NCBI GenBank assembly: GCA_963971425.1
Contig: OZ020521.1
Location: forward strand, 11,239,519-11,303,518
Length of the DNA: 64,000 nt
DNA from: Bryoerythrophyllum caledonicum
Taxonomy: Eukaryota > Streptophyta > Bryopsida > Pottiales > Pottiaceae
Reading direction: 5' to 3'
Shown piece after piece: positions 45,525 through 57,462 of the stretch. The notes below the pieces were generated by a model. It saw only the letters and a list, made by a program, of their open reading frames with translations. It made no database searches and was not told where the DNA came from. The position numbers and the translations under genes are program-made. The first letter of the stretch is position 1. Each line of letters starts with the position of its first letter.

Positions 45525-45990
45525 CCAAACCCAAACACTCTCAAAGCATCAGAGCTCCTGACCAGAACCCACCCACACACCCATCCAAAATCGTCCCGCA
45601 ACGAAAAGAGAAGACGAAGTGCAGATACAACGCAACCGATCCTGGTCGTCCTCCTGTTCTGCTCCCGATCAGAGGGGCGTTGCGTCGCAGGAGCGCGGAG
45701 GCTTCTGTCGCAATGGCCAGTTGGGAGCACATGTGAAGGGGATGGAAGTTTGCACACTAGGCAGCAGGCGATGAATCTCCTCCGGGATGACTGTCGATGG
45801 GAGTCATCGAAGGACCACGACGACGAGTCGGCTGCCACTACTTGCGCTGGAGCGTCACCACTTGTGAGCAACGGCAGTGGGCCTCCTTGCGGCGCCTATA
45901 ACCGTTTCGGTTTCCACGTCTGTGGCTTGGCCAGCGATCATCGCACTGGATCCAGTTTCCAGGAAATGTCTAAAACCCTAAACCCTAAAC
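45525..45990 (-). promoter_or_regulatory. Upstream region of the desaturase with CCCTAAA telo-box
   Basis: The GC-rich sequence 45.6-45.95 kb lies directly upstream of the ATG and probably contains the 5' untranslated region and core promoter. At 45972-45990 is aaaccctaaaccctaaaccc, about 450 bp upstream. Telo-box motifs of this kind occur in many plant promoters. No TATA box could be assigned. Confidence 0.4.
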
Positions 45991-46691
45991 CCTTTCCATT
46001 TTCTTTCTCTGACATGATTTCTTTAGTTTTATGTTAATATTATTGTTACTACCTTTCTTTTATTATATTTATCTAGTGTACTTAGTACCTACCAAAAATT
46101 CCCAACGGATTAAGGGTAGTCCCAGTCCTTTACTTTAGATACCCGTCATTTCTTTTAGGAGGGATTCCCATGTGTCATCACGAGGCTTACCCGCATCCCT
46201 TTTATGTAAAACTAGAGGACCCCCCGTTGTCCCCAGTGGGCCAATTATAATCCTCGATGAAGTAAACATATGCCCATTATTTAGATACCCAAATTTCCTA
46301 CATGTATAACGTAGAAGTGACCCGGATATCACCACGTGGCGCATTTTTGGGATGCCTAGGTATGGTCGAGTTGTTGGCCTTGCTCTTTTATAATATAGAG
46401 TAGATAGACTAGTATACCAACATGTTGTTCCCAACGGGTGATGTAAGTTTAGGGAAGTTAACTAAAATTGTAAAAGTAAAAGTAAATGAAATAGAAGTAA
46501 ATGTCACATGTTGCAACCTCCTACCATGGGTATCACCTAGGTATCCCCGGTTTCCATCGCCGGGTATGTTCCTTCCACTATTACTTAGCTGTTCCAATGT
46601 GTCAAAGAAGGTCAATATTGGGGTAGGCCACATGGCGCAACGGATTGCTTGGGTACTGGCCGGATATTGGAACCTCCTCTTTTATTACATA
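45991..46691. other. Repeat-derived sequence, possible short Helitron
   Basis: No gene. Minus-strand sequence starting near 46408 (TCTATCTACTCTATATTATA) looks like a plant Helitron 5' end, and a CTAG lies at about 46073, so a small non-autonomous Helitron of about 335 bp is possible but not proven. Confidence 0.3.
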
Positions 46692-46722
46692 CTAGAGTGT
46701 TACCCGTGTCCTCCGGACACAA
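46692..46722 (-). mobile_element. Helitron-like 3' terminus
   Basis: On the minus strand the sequence forms a GTGTCC-gga-GGACAC hairpin and ends about 10 bases later in CTAG followed by T. A hairpin 10-12 bases before a CTRR end is the hallmark of Helitron 3' termini. The body would extend to higher coordinates; the 5' end was not identified. Confidence 0.5.
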
Positions 46723-48555
46723 CATTTTTTTGTGTTGAGTCCACACCTCCCCGTCCCCTAGCCCTTTCCCTCCAATCCATTGTCCCCCGTCCCCCGTCCC
46801 CGTCCGCGTCCCCGTCCTTTTTGAAAATGTAATTGTAGAATCTTCTAATTCTTTATGAGATGGATGTCTCCGGGAACTTCGTCTCTTTCAATCGCTTAGG
46901 GTTATCAAGTCCAGAGCTCTTTCTTATGTCAATATCCTCTCCCATTCGTACTTCTCTCGCTCGCTTCTCCTCCATCCGATGCGCTTCCCATGCCCGTTCC
47001 CTCGCTCCTCTCTCGCTTCCGCTGAAACCCCGTCCCAAGAGCTTTCCAGCGAGCCTATTATAGCAGCCTCTCGTGGAGCCTGCCGCACGGGAGTCGAGGA
47101 GCAAGCTCTCGGTGAGTTCACGAATAGGCCTCTAGAGAACTGTAAGAGAACACTTTGCCGTTAGGGGAGCAAACCCTAACTTTTAGCTTTTCATCCAAAA
47201 GCTCCTTTTTCATCGGCGCGTTCATCCATTGGCGCATTCATCCAAAAGGATTGTTTGTCATCCTGTATTCTTTTCCAGATATAGATAGTAGATATTTAAA
47301 AAATCTATTATTATTTATATTATTTTTGTGTAATCTATTTCACATTTATTTCAATTTTTATTTTCTTCTACATTTGGATATTATATTATTTTTATTTTTA
47401 TTTTTATTTTTGAAATAGAATGATAGAAAAATTATCTTAGATTAGGTTCTTTTCTTGAATTGAATAGAATGAGTACAATCGGAAGTTGTAGCTCCCTGAG
47501 AATTTATTTTCTGGAATTTTTTGAATTTCTTTTTAACATTTCTAGATTGTCTGGAGACATGCCTATTTCTTTGTTTTTTATACACATTAGGCTCTTCTAT
47601 TTGTGTACATTAACTCAATCAATAATTATTTATACTTATTCTTTATGGAGGCACAGGACACCATTGCTAGAAAGAGAAAATTACTGATAAGATGGTATTT
47701 GAAGATCGATGAGCACGCCAACTAGCGACAATTTGCATACCTCATTGTATAGCTCACTCTAAGGTAGGACAACCCAAAACCAACTGGCAATCTAGTACCG
47801 CTCCCTTTTGTGCACTTCCTAGATTTTAGGAGAAAATGTAGCCGGTCATCACATCACTTATAAATTCATTGGTAAGTGCATAAGTCATGTAAAGACGGGC
47901 TACATTTCCTCCCTAGAATCTAGAAAGGGAATAGAAGGTAATATTTATATAATATTTAGCTCACAAAAATTATAACATGAATTGGCAATATTTGAACTCC
48001 ACTCCTTGCACAATTGTTTTGAATGTGTTACACCTCCTTTTTACCTCTAAAGATTGGTGCACAAATAAGTGATATCATTCTTAACTTGATAGTAATGCAT
48101 TAGAACCTTGTATAGTGCAATTTGACACCGAGTGAATTTAAAGTCGGTTGATCCACTCAGTGTAGGGAAGAAAATGAACCGTTTTCTCTACTCCAAACAC
48201 TACAATATTTCAATTTGTGTCGTCAAAGTTTATGAAATGTTTTGATTATGAACTTAATAAGTCTTAACTGAGAACCTACTATAAAAGTTAGAAATAACAG
48301 TTTTTTGTTCTCCTTCCTACTCATTGCACTAGAATTAGTAGTTTTGAAGTGTTTTTGGTGTGAAATTGTAAGAGAAATTTAGGGGTCAAATATAGAACCA
48401 GAGAGTACTTACACAAACTTTTTTTTGGAATAACACTAATTGAACAAGTGTAACTTTTTAAACTCCAAAATTTTACTATAGGTGAAAAATAGTTTGTGGA
48501 TTTCTACTTAGTATTAGCCACATTTAGGCCTCTATTAGCACTTTGTGTTGGTTTT
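46723..48555. other. Intergenic, no supported gene
   Basis: Contains a C-rich run of gtccccgtcc repeats (46760-46815) and an AT-rich simple stretch near 47290-47440. Short frames at 46.85-47.16 kb are not supported. Confidence 0.35.
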
Positions 48556-48559
48556 CGTA

Positions 48560-49495
48560 TTATAGTGTTGCCATCCATAACATGCCCAATATGCACCTCC
48601 ACGGACCCGGACACATGGTTACACGTACTCCTCAAATGCCAAAACCATCATATACATTCCCTAATTGTCAAAAGGCATAATAAAGCGGAATGGGAAATCC
48701 GCAAACTAATAATATCCTCCAATAAATCACAATGCTTTATACTTATGAAGGCCGGAACCTTCAACAACAAACCACAAGAAAACACAGTCCTTCATGGCTA
48801 CTCTTGTGTACATGTGGAACATACAAATGTCACTGTAATGTCAAACTTAAACCAGACATACTATGTGTCAAAGGACTACCATATAAAGACCCTCCACCAT
48901 ACCACATGAATACAAACCTTACTATCCAATTCATTAAATTCAAATATTGTAATGATAGATTTTCCCCAGAATCAATCAAAAACAAAATTAATAAATATCA
49001 ACCACTTTTTAATGACATTGCAACTCTTGGATGGAAAGTTGTTCCCCTTATTGTCATGACCGCTAAAGCAAGAGCCACTACCTTTATTCCCTCCATGAAA
49101 AATCTTGAAAAAACATTCAATATCCCAATTAATCCAATTAAAAAGACATTCTCAAAAATTAACACGAGTGCTACTAAACATGCGATGTCCATACTCCTAC
49201 ACAAACAAAAAATTGAAAATAATCAACTCCTTCCAGGATTAAATGATACCTCTAAAACCTTGCAAAAACACATTTTTAACCTATACATATCATTTCTTCA
49301 AATTGAGCGATGTGGCTCTAATGGGTCCTTCATCCTTGGACACTGGTTACTGGTACTCGTTACGGGTCACATAGTGTCTATCCTTGAGAGAGGGGAGTAG
49401 TTCCATACTGCTAAACCTTTGCCCGGTGAACATTGGTTTAGTGGTGGTACAAACATAAACTTTATTCACCCCAGCCCCTCCTTTGGGTACCGGAG
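48560..49495 (+). mobile_element. LINE 3' fragment (copy 4, plus strand)
   Basis: Encodes ITCPICTSTDPDTWLHVLLK (zinc motif) near 48570, the AEWEIRKLI helix, and after one frameshift near 48730 the C-terminal domain (KARATTFIPSMKNLEK, HAMSILLHKQKIENN). It then continues through the shared 3' tail to about 49495. A premature 5' end truncates it before the RNase H. The 3' hairpin is degraded. Confidence 0.88.
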
Positions 49496-50531
49496 TTATT
49501 TATATATAGTGTTGTCAACACTAAATATCATAACTAGTATAGTTTGTATACTCATTGGTCATCAATTACCATCTTTTCACTAGGAGCAACTTGACAAGGC
49601 AAGAGGGGGTCAAAAGACAAAAATTGGGGGACAAGATAATGATGCAATCAAAATACTTGGGTTCCTTGATTTGAAAACATAGATTCCTTGAAATAGAGGT
49701 ACTAATTTATGTGTGAGCTTGTAGTGTATTTTCCTATACCTCCTTAGCTCCTAATCTAGTTACCTTATTAGCTCCTAATCTAGTTACCTTACAGCTAATT
49801 ACAGATCAAAAGATGACCAAAATGGTGGTAAGTGATTGGTGAACAATACATGTACAAGATTGGAATACTTGCACATGTATTTCTCCTAACAATTATACGG
49901 ATTTACAATATCTACTTCAATAATCCATAAGGAATTTATAATAAGTCACTTCCCAAATTGAGGTTTGAGGTTGTCACAAAGTTCAAAGTGTGGATTTAAA
50001 AAAAAATTGTAGTGATTATTATTACAAATATATTTCATGGCTTAACCCTTAAACGTCAATAGGTACCACCTGTGGCTACAATATTCTACATGTATGGTGT
50101 CGTATTTGAACATGATAAGGTTGAGATATTGAAACGACCTCCAAATGAAAGATGTTTGTGTTCTACAGAGTTTAATATGAGCCTGTGTATACGGTTCCAA
50201 CTGACGTTTAAAGGTTAAACCAACGGGAACAGTGTCCTCTACCTCAGTACTAGAGAGTGAGTTTCGTTACGTTTCATGAGAAGGATTTTGTAATCATAGA
50301 GAACTCAAATGTGTATCTTGGTAATGTGGTACATTGAAATCACCATGTAGTGTAACTTAGCGGGTAGGTGGATCATCGTTACGAGGTTCATCTCGGTTGG
50401 TCTTGGCCATGTTTCTTGTATTTTTGTACTCTTCACTTTAAGAACTCATAACTAATCCACATCAAATCTGAAAAGCAATAAATTAACTTGGTTAAATGAT
50501 ATTTTACCACACTAATACACAAACACTATTA
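49496..50531. other. Intergenic with a small decayed repeat
   Basis: No gene. Positions about 50041-50218 begin cttaacccttaaacgtc and end gacgtttaaaggttaaac, an inverted-ended element of about 180 bp related to 12.8 and 62.4 kb sequences (tgaaacgacctccaaatgaaa). Confidence 0.4.
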
Positions 50532-51812
50532 GGGGCGGTTTACACTATAGACCAAGAGCCGTGACCAAGGAAAATGGATTAATTCCATGGTCACACTTCC
50601 ATGGTCACACTTCATGGTCACACTTCATGGTCACACTTCATAAAAATGTCATTTTTAACCCATAAGGTACCGTGACAGTTTTACACCAAAAACACTTCAA
50701 AATTAATGGATTCTAGTGCAATGAATAAAGAAGGTAACAAAAACTTTTATTTTTAGTTCTGACCGTAGGATCTCAATAAAGGCTTATTAAGTAGTACACG
50801 TACAAAATTTCATAAACTTTGACCGCACGGATTGAAAGATTATAGTGTTTGAAGTCAAGCAAATGGTTCATTTTCTTCCCTGCGTTTAGTGGATCAGCAG
50901 ACTTTGACTTCAGTTGGTGTCCAAAAAATTCACTACACAAGGTCTAAATCTATTACCATCTTGTTAAGCATGATGTTAGCTCCTTACACACCAATTTTTA
51001 GAGGTAGAGACAGGGTGTAGCATATTCAAAACAAGTGTGCAAGGAGTGGAGGCTCAAAATTTGTTAATTCACACTTTAATTTTTTTTAACTTAATATGTT
51101 TTCGATTGATAATCCGAATGGTTAATAAGAAGGTTTACATTACATATTGTTGTGGAAAAAATAAAAAGTGAAAAATATGAAGATCTCTAGGTTTTATGTG
51201 GAAAAGAAGAAGTTTTTTTGGTACCTTGCCCGACAATGAGTGATAATGTGTGAAAATGTTTGACTTGGGTTGGTATGCTATTTTTCACTAAGGACAAGAA
51301 CTTTTTTTTGACAACATGAAGGGAAAAAATATTATTTGCGAGTACTGAAAATCTCACTTTCAATAGAGTGTCCTATGAAAAGTTTTTGGAGGTGCCCGAG
51401 GTGCCCGCCCTCCCCATTTAAAATTCAAAACCCTATTACTTTTTCATCAAATGTCCAATTTAGGAAAAAATTGTTTTCCCACTAAGCTCTTGGTAATGAA
51501 TTTCTATAGTAAAAATTTAAAGAAGAATGTTGGAAATCGACACCATAGGAACCTGACCAAACTTTCAGAAAGCCCTTTTTGGACACTTGGTCCTTTAGAG
51601 GTTAAAGCCCTTGGGCCTCTCACTAAGTGTAAACCGAACTTGGACTGGGAGGAATGACCATGCACTAAAAAGTGGGCGTGCTGATTTTTTTAATGAATGC
51701 CTTAAAAGGGCCATATTGCCTAAAATAACAAAGAAAATAAAAAAGCCAAAAAGACAAATAGGGTGACCGCCACTGTATCTACAGTAACGTTGGCCCCCCT
51801 CCCAAAAACCCA

Positions 51813-51843
<31 letters not shown>

Positions 51844-52124
51844 AATAAATAAAAGAAATAATAAAACAACATTTCAGGCCCAGGATCTCCTCGTTTCAAC
51901 AACGAGAGAACCCATTTAGCCTCTCTCACCGCAAAATCCGGGGGACCCTCCAACATTATCCATTAGGCCTATTTCTAGGCCTTTTGAGGACCTCAACTCC
52001 TTTGGTCACTTTTCTTTTTTCCTCCTAGTGTAAACCCAAGTCATCCCGGGACGAGTTGATGGAGCCAATCACAGATTTTAGAGGGTCATGGGACGAGTTC
52101 TTGGTCCGTAGTGTAAACCGCCCC
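50532..52124. mobile_element. Non-autonomous Harbinger-type element with a nested MITE
   Basis: Ends GGGGCGGTTTACACTA and inverted copy, then accaagagccgtgacc-type sequence, flanked by TTA on both sides (50529-50531 and 52125-52127). The terminal motif resembles the GGGCCGCTTTACACTA end of the complete Harbinger element at 31991. Left part has four tandem atggtcacacttc copies (50585-50642). A second element (50655-51604) is nested inside. No transposase. Confidence 0.8.
50655..51604. mobile_element. TTAACCC-ended MITE nested in the Harbinger-type element
   Basis: Nearly identical over about 950 bp to 56051-57005. Begins ttaacccataaggtacc and ends ttggtcctttagaggttaa. Non-coding. Confidence 0.85.
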
Positions 52125-53244
52125 TTACTTTATACCTTTGGTCAACAGCTGTATTTGTGGTGCTTTGACCTTCAATGTGCGTAGATTTCCCCTCCCTTTC
52201 TCTCCTGTCCTTGGTAGTCAATATATACAGTCTTTTTACCAACACAGAAAGCAATGATTTTGAGGTGGAATTAAATATCAAAAGATATAAAGCAACACGT
52301 ACACCTCACTTTCAATACAAATTGAAGCAAAGGCATACGAAAAGGACAATGAGACATAAGGACATTCCAGAGAACTCATGTTCTCACGAGTCACTCCTGC
52401 ATCCACATGAATGCCAATATCAAGCCTGCACTGTAAAGGCTTTTTTTTTTTCTTTCTAAATTTTAAACTGAAGTTTTTATCAAAATAATAATTTGTTGTT
52501 TCAGCTCCCAAGGAATTCTACTGTTTATTTGGTTGACTTTAATACAAAGAAAATAAGATGCTGTTGAAAACTAGGCTACAAATGAGTAGGTTATAAATGT
52601 GATGTAACTTTCACAATCCTTGATGAGTGTTTGAAGAACATGGGCAATTTTCCACAAGTAGAGTGTTGTGCAAATAGAGACTTGGTGTGGTCCACCAATT
52701 GCCATGGACCACATGAAAATGAAAATATCATAGAAAACTTTACTCCACAAAGGGAGGAAGTCTTCATGTGCAAGTTTGACTCCAAAGGTTCTTTGGAGTG
52801 AGCTTGAAAATAAAGGATGGATCATAGCATCATTTTGCCTCATGTGAAAAAGGAAAAGAAAAGGGAAAAACCAACTGGACTACATGAAAAAGAAAGCAGT
52901 ACCTAGTAAAATGTATCATTCTCATTGGTGGCTAAGGTACTGTTTATTTCTTTACCCTTTTGTGCCGAGGAGGCCCAAATAAGTCTCCAGGCACTATTTT
53001 GGGAGAATATATGTAAATCCACCCACTTGTCTATTTTGGAACGGAGGTGCGCCCTGGCATTTAGGATCACATGTAACTTTTAAATGTCAAATCTGATTGC
53101 TATAGCCTGTCAAAAGTGATTTCCATGAATTACTGTTGCGGTGATATGTATCAAATGTATACATGACGTTTTGCATAATCTATGACAATCATAGAATCTC
53201 TAGGTCTCCTCTATCATGCTCAGCACTGAAGGGTTAATCCCTAA
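52125..53244. other. Intergenic, no supported gene
   Basis: AT-rich. A phrase ttacccttttgtgccgagga near 52957 resembles the left end of the 27118/40500 repeat family, so part may be a decayed member. Confidence 0.35.
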
Positions 53245-53723
53245 GAGCACCTCCACCACGGGCCCCCATCCCGGCAGACCTGTCAGGTTTGGTGGGTCCG
53301 GGGGAAGGTGCTCCTCCACCGCGCTGGTCCGGGCCGCCAAACCGGTCAGGCGGGATGGAGGGAGTTGGGAGCAAGCCTGGAAAATGAGAGAATATGGCGA
53401 GATTGAAAATTTCACCGGGGCTGGGCTACCAATTTGGTTTTAGCACGTGGTGGAGCAGCAATGGATGTGGGAGTGGCTGCCACTGACAGTCCATTCACTG
53501 ACCCGTTTTTGCATGTACATCGCTTGACTTTACTTCCCCTTGAACTTCCCATAGAGGGATCCACAACAGGGCTTTTATTATGAGAGACAGGTTTCCAGGC
53601 CGGATAACCTTGCTCCCGGCTGGCGCTGCGCTAGGCGCCCTGCAGCCCAACCGCGGGGCAGGGTTCAGGGCCAAAACCCAGGGCAATCTCCACCGGGCTG
53701 GCGCGTCCCCGGTGGAGGTGCTC
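53245..53723. mobile_element. GC-rich MITE with TAA target duplication
   Basis: Inverted ends GAGCACCTCCACC and GGTGGAGGTGCTC, flanked by TAA (53242-53244 and 53724-53726). The 3-bp TWA duplication suggests PIF/Harbinger mobilisation. The body contains subterminal gggcccccatcccgg-type and gctggcgcgtccccgg-type GC-rich sequence, in contrast to the AT-rich surroundings. Confidence 0.75.
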
Positions 53724-54357
53724 TAAAGGATCAAGGCACTTTAAAAGATAATTGCACTCATAGTGAAAAAAAAATTCCCCCAAGGGCACACTTGGTCCTT
53801 TATGTGTTAAACAAAGTTGGTTCATTCACAAGTCACAAGTGCATTCATGGATAATTGTGCCGTCTCTACTTTCTTGTGAATGATGACCGTGACGGATCCG
53901 TCAAATCATAAAGAGGCGGGTACTTGATGGTACAAGTCCTTGGTCCAAAAGACCCCAGCCCTTTTATAAACAGCCTCCAGCAGAGGCCCACATACTCGAT
54001 TTTGATCACGGTTGCATCCCTTTGATAGTTGATACCCGTGAGAATATGATTTCTTAGAAAATTGTCATGTTTCATTTGATCCTGTGCTTGAACACATTGA
54101 ACAAAGCCTGTCATTGTCACTTGATGTGCAACAAATCATGTTTTATGTTTGTTTTACACCACACAAAGACCTTGTAAGAAAGCCAATGTTATGGTAAAGG
54201 CTATCCTTTGTGCAAAAGCATCTCTATTTGATTTTAGGGTGAATAGATAGCATAGTTATGAGAATCACTGCTTTTGGGTCACACCCAATGCGGGGCCTAC
54301 ATTGCAGGCCCTGCATTGGGTATGCTACCTCCCTTTACTTTAAAAAAAAAACTCTTA
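53724..54357. other. Intergenic, nothing recognised
   Basis: Only short frames. A small palindrome (caatgcggggcctaca ttgcaggccctgcattg, 54288-54318) is visible. Confidence 0.35.
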
Positions 54358-54475
54358 CATCACAAAAAGAAGAACTCTGGTGGGGGTGGAGTGAATAAAG
54401 TCTTTGTTTGTTCCACCACTAAGCCTATGTCCACTAGACATAGGTTTGGTAGTATAAAACTACTCCCTCCTTATA
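54358..54475 (-). mobile_element. LINE 3' tail fragment (copy 6)
   Basis: Only the last 120 bases of the LINE family remain: agtagttttatactacc, cctatgtctagtggacatag, gtggaacaaacaaagac and tttattcactcc, ending in a TTCTTC tail. Extreme 5' truncation. Confidence 0.75.
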
Positions 54476-54690
54476 TCGCATGTACAAATTAATACCTCTA
54501 TTGCACTAGCAAACAAAAAAAAACAAACAAAAAAAAACCAAGAATCACCTTTTATTCAATTTTTTCAATAGACCACAACAACATTAAAAAGAGCCAAACA
54601 AGTATTGTACTCGAGGGTTAGATTCAGCAGCGTAGTGCCAAAAATAAATGTTCGGCAACACAAATACTCTGGAAAAGTCAAGTTTCCATC

Positions 54691-55549
54691 TAATCCCTGA
54701 AGGACCGAGACTATGTTTTACCAAAACCACCTCAAAACTCTATTTCTAAGATGAGTCGTTGCAAGACTAATTGAAACAACTTTCACCTCTAGGATCTTCA
54801 AGTTACATACGACAAAAAGACACTCAGTACATTATGTAAATTTTGACTACAAGGATTGTAAGATATAGAGTGTAGTATGGTTTTTAACTTCCTTGCGTGG
54901 ACAGAGTCAACATACTTTGACTTGAGGTAATGACATCTTTTGCCAATTCACATTGCATAAATTTTATGGATCCATGTTCTACCTTGTGTATGGTCATTGC
55001 ATGCCAAAAATCACAAGTATTAGAGGTGTTTAGAATAAGATAAATGGACTTACAATGACTAGGGGTGTAGAAAGTAGCCGTTTACTTAGGAGGGCAATTT
55101 TATCATTTTAATAAGAATAATAATTGTTGGATCTTAAACTTGAATGGTGAATATAATCATTATGCTTTCTTCCAATAGAGGAAGGGAACTTTCTAGAAAA
55201 AGGTAAAATCCTTAATTTCTATGCATTTATATGTAAAGACAAAAAAGTGAGCCAAAGACTTCCCTTTTAGTGCTACATGCCTAAAACAATTGAACTATTC
55301 AGCCTTACCATAGTCCTTATCAATTTCTACAATAGTCTCATTCAACTCTACAGTGCCATCCCTCTCTCCGATTGGGATTCAAAACTTGTAACTTCAGTAG
55401 CGTGCATGTTCTTTTTTTCCCCTATGAAACTACTACTTACCCACATCTCCAATATAAAGTTTAGAGATTCATGATCTAGATTAACATTGGTGTAAGTTGC
55501 CCAAAATCACTAGAACCCCACCTTGGGACTTTTGGTCTTTCGAGGTTAA
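54691..55549. mobile_element. TTAACCCCTAA-type MITE, diverged
   Basis: Ends taatccctgaaggaccgaga and ggtctttcgaggttaa are imperfect inverted copies. The body resembles 41690-42535 (gtcaacatactttgactt, catgccaaaaatcacaag, actaggggtgtagaa). Confidence 0.6.
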
Positions 55550-56050
55550 GTAAAAATCACTTCCAAAACTTTTGGCAGCTATTTTAGACTTTTTTTTCTG
55601 TCAAACCTGACCTTTAGTATGGTATAAAGTCTGGATGTTGACAAAGTCCCTTGTTCTTGCTTCTTTTGTAAATGAAGTGAATCCACCACATTAGCGTCTG
55701 CAGGAAAGACATTGTCTGTCGAGAAATGTCAGTCACATGGAAGCAGGACTTGGTTGGTCTCAGCTCTCAAGCACAATCGTACTGGTCTTCTTGCTCCCCT
55801 GATCTGAAGATATCATAAATTATAATATGTGCATTGAGCAGAGGTCTTTGTTGATTGAGAATTTGATTTTGGACAGACTAGTACTGCTTTTCTAGCTACT
55901 AATGCCCCTGAAGGACCAACTTCAATGTATAAGAATAGGAGTCCTTGAATAATTAAATCAGTTCTCACATGATAAACTTGTTGATCGGTCCCATGCAATG
56001 ATGTTAGGTACGTGAAAACCTCATTTCCAATCCATCTCCATGTTCTTATT

Positions 56051-57005
56051 TTAACCCCTAAGGTACCAAGACAGTTTTACACCAAAAACACTTCAAAATT
56101 AATGGATTCTAGTACAATGAATAAAGAAGGTAACAAAAACTTTTATTTTTAGTTCTGACCGTAGGATCTCAATAAAGGCTTATTAATTAATACATGTACA
56201 AAATTTCATAAACTTTGACCGCACGGATTGAAAGATTATAGTGTTTGAAGTCAAGCAAATGGTTCATTTTCTTCCCTGCGTTTAGTGGATCAGCAGACTT
56301 TGACTTCAGTTGGTGTCCAAAAAATTCACTACACAAGGTCTAAATCTATTACCATCTTGTTAAGCATGACTTAAGCTCCTTACACACCAATTTTCTGAGG
56401 TAGAGACAGGGTGTAGCATATTCAAAACAAGTGTGCAAGGAGTGGAGGCTCGAAATTTGTTAATTCACACTTTAATTTTTTTTTAACTTAATATGTTTTT
56501 GATTGATAATCCGAATGGTCAATAAGAAGGTTTACATTACATATTGTTGTGGAAAAAATAAAAAGTGAAAAATATGAAGATCTCTAGGTTTTATGTGGAA
56601 AAGAAGAAGTTTTTTTGGTACCTTGCCCAACAATGAGTGACAATGTGTGAAAATGTTTGACTTGGGTTGGTATGCTATTTTTCACTAAGGACAAGAACTT
56701 TTTTTTGACAACATGAAGGGAAAAAATATTACTTGTGAGTACTGAAAATCTCACTTTCAATAGAGTGTCCTATCAAAAGTTTTTGGAGGTGCCCGAGGTG
56801 CCCGCCGACCCCATTTAAAATTCAAAACCCTATAACTTTTTTTTATCAAATGTCCAATTTAGGAAAAAATTGTTTTCCCACTGAGCTCTTGGTAATGTCT
56901 TTCTATGGTAAAAATTTCAAAGTGGAATGTTGGAAATTGACAGCATAGGAACCTGACCGATTTTTCAAAAAGCCAAATTTGGACACTTGGTCCTTTAGGG
57001 GTTAA
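56051..57005. mobile_element. TTAACCCCTAAGG-ended MITE
   Basis: Begins ttaacccctaaggtaccaag and ends cttggtcctttaggggttaa, a clear inverted pair. Nearly identical to 50655-51604, implying recent movement. Non-coding. Confidence 0.85.
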
Positions 57006-57268
57006 TTGTTTTTGAACCTTTAATTACATTTTGCACCTTGGGGGAGTTTTGCCATTTTGGGGATGTTCCAATGAAGTCAAACTTTTAAACTTTTTAATGA
57101 AGATGTGGAATATTTGTAGCTTCATGAAAATATAAATTTTTTTCACAGTAAATCTCTAGAATAGAAGTTATGCTATTCTGAGAGGAAGTTGTTGGACTTT
57201 TTTCTTTAGGAAATAGCTCCAATACTTTTTCTACAACTTTCTATAGACATTAAGGTTTTATGTACAAA

Positions 57269-57295
57269 CTAGCAATTGGCGCTTGCTTTGCAACG
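57269..57295 (-). mobile_element. Helitron-like 3' terminus
   Basis: Minus strand: near-hairpin GCGTTGC-aaa-GCAAGCGC, ten bases, then CTAG followed by T. Structure as expected for a Helitron end; the other end was not found. Confidence 0.45.
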
Positions 57296-57356
57296 CATTA
57301 GTCCAACCATTTTAATGTAGTTTTTATATTACAAACTATAAAAAGAAAAGGTAACA

Positions 57357-57462
57357 TGATTCACTGCGCGGTTGACTGCGCAATTAACTGCACGGTTGAC
57401 TGTAGCCTTTCTATAGTTCACTGCACGGTTCACTGCACGGTTCACTGCGTGGTTCACTGCGT
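57357..57462. repeat. 12-bp minisatellite (gttcactgcacg variants)
   Basis: About eight imperfect units of gttcactgcacg or gttgactgcgca in two blocks separated by tagcctttctatag. Confidence 0.8.

Noticed and set aside
45972..45990. Chromosome end or true telomere
   Set aside because: Only about 20 bases of CCCTAAA with ordinary sequence on both sides; an interstitial motif, not a telomere.
44145..46037. 630-codon plus-strand frame over the desaturase
   Set aside because: It is the antisense of the desaturase; its open state is explained by the GC-rich codon bias. The minus frame has all b5 and histidine-box motifs.
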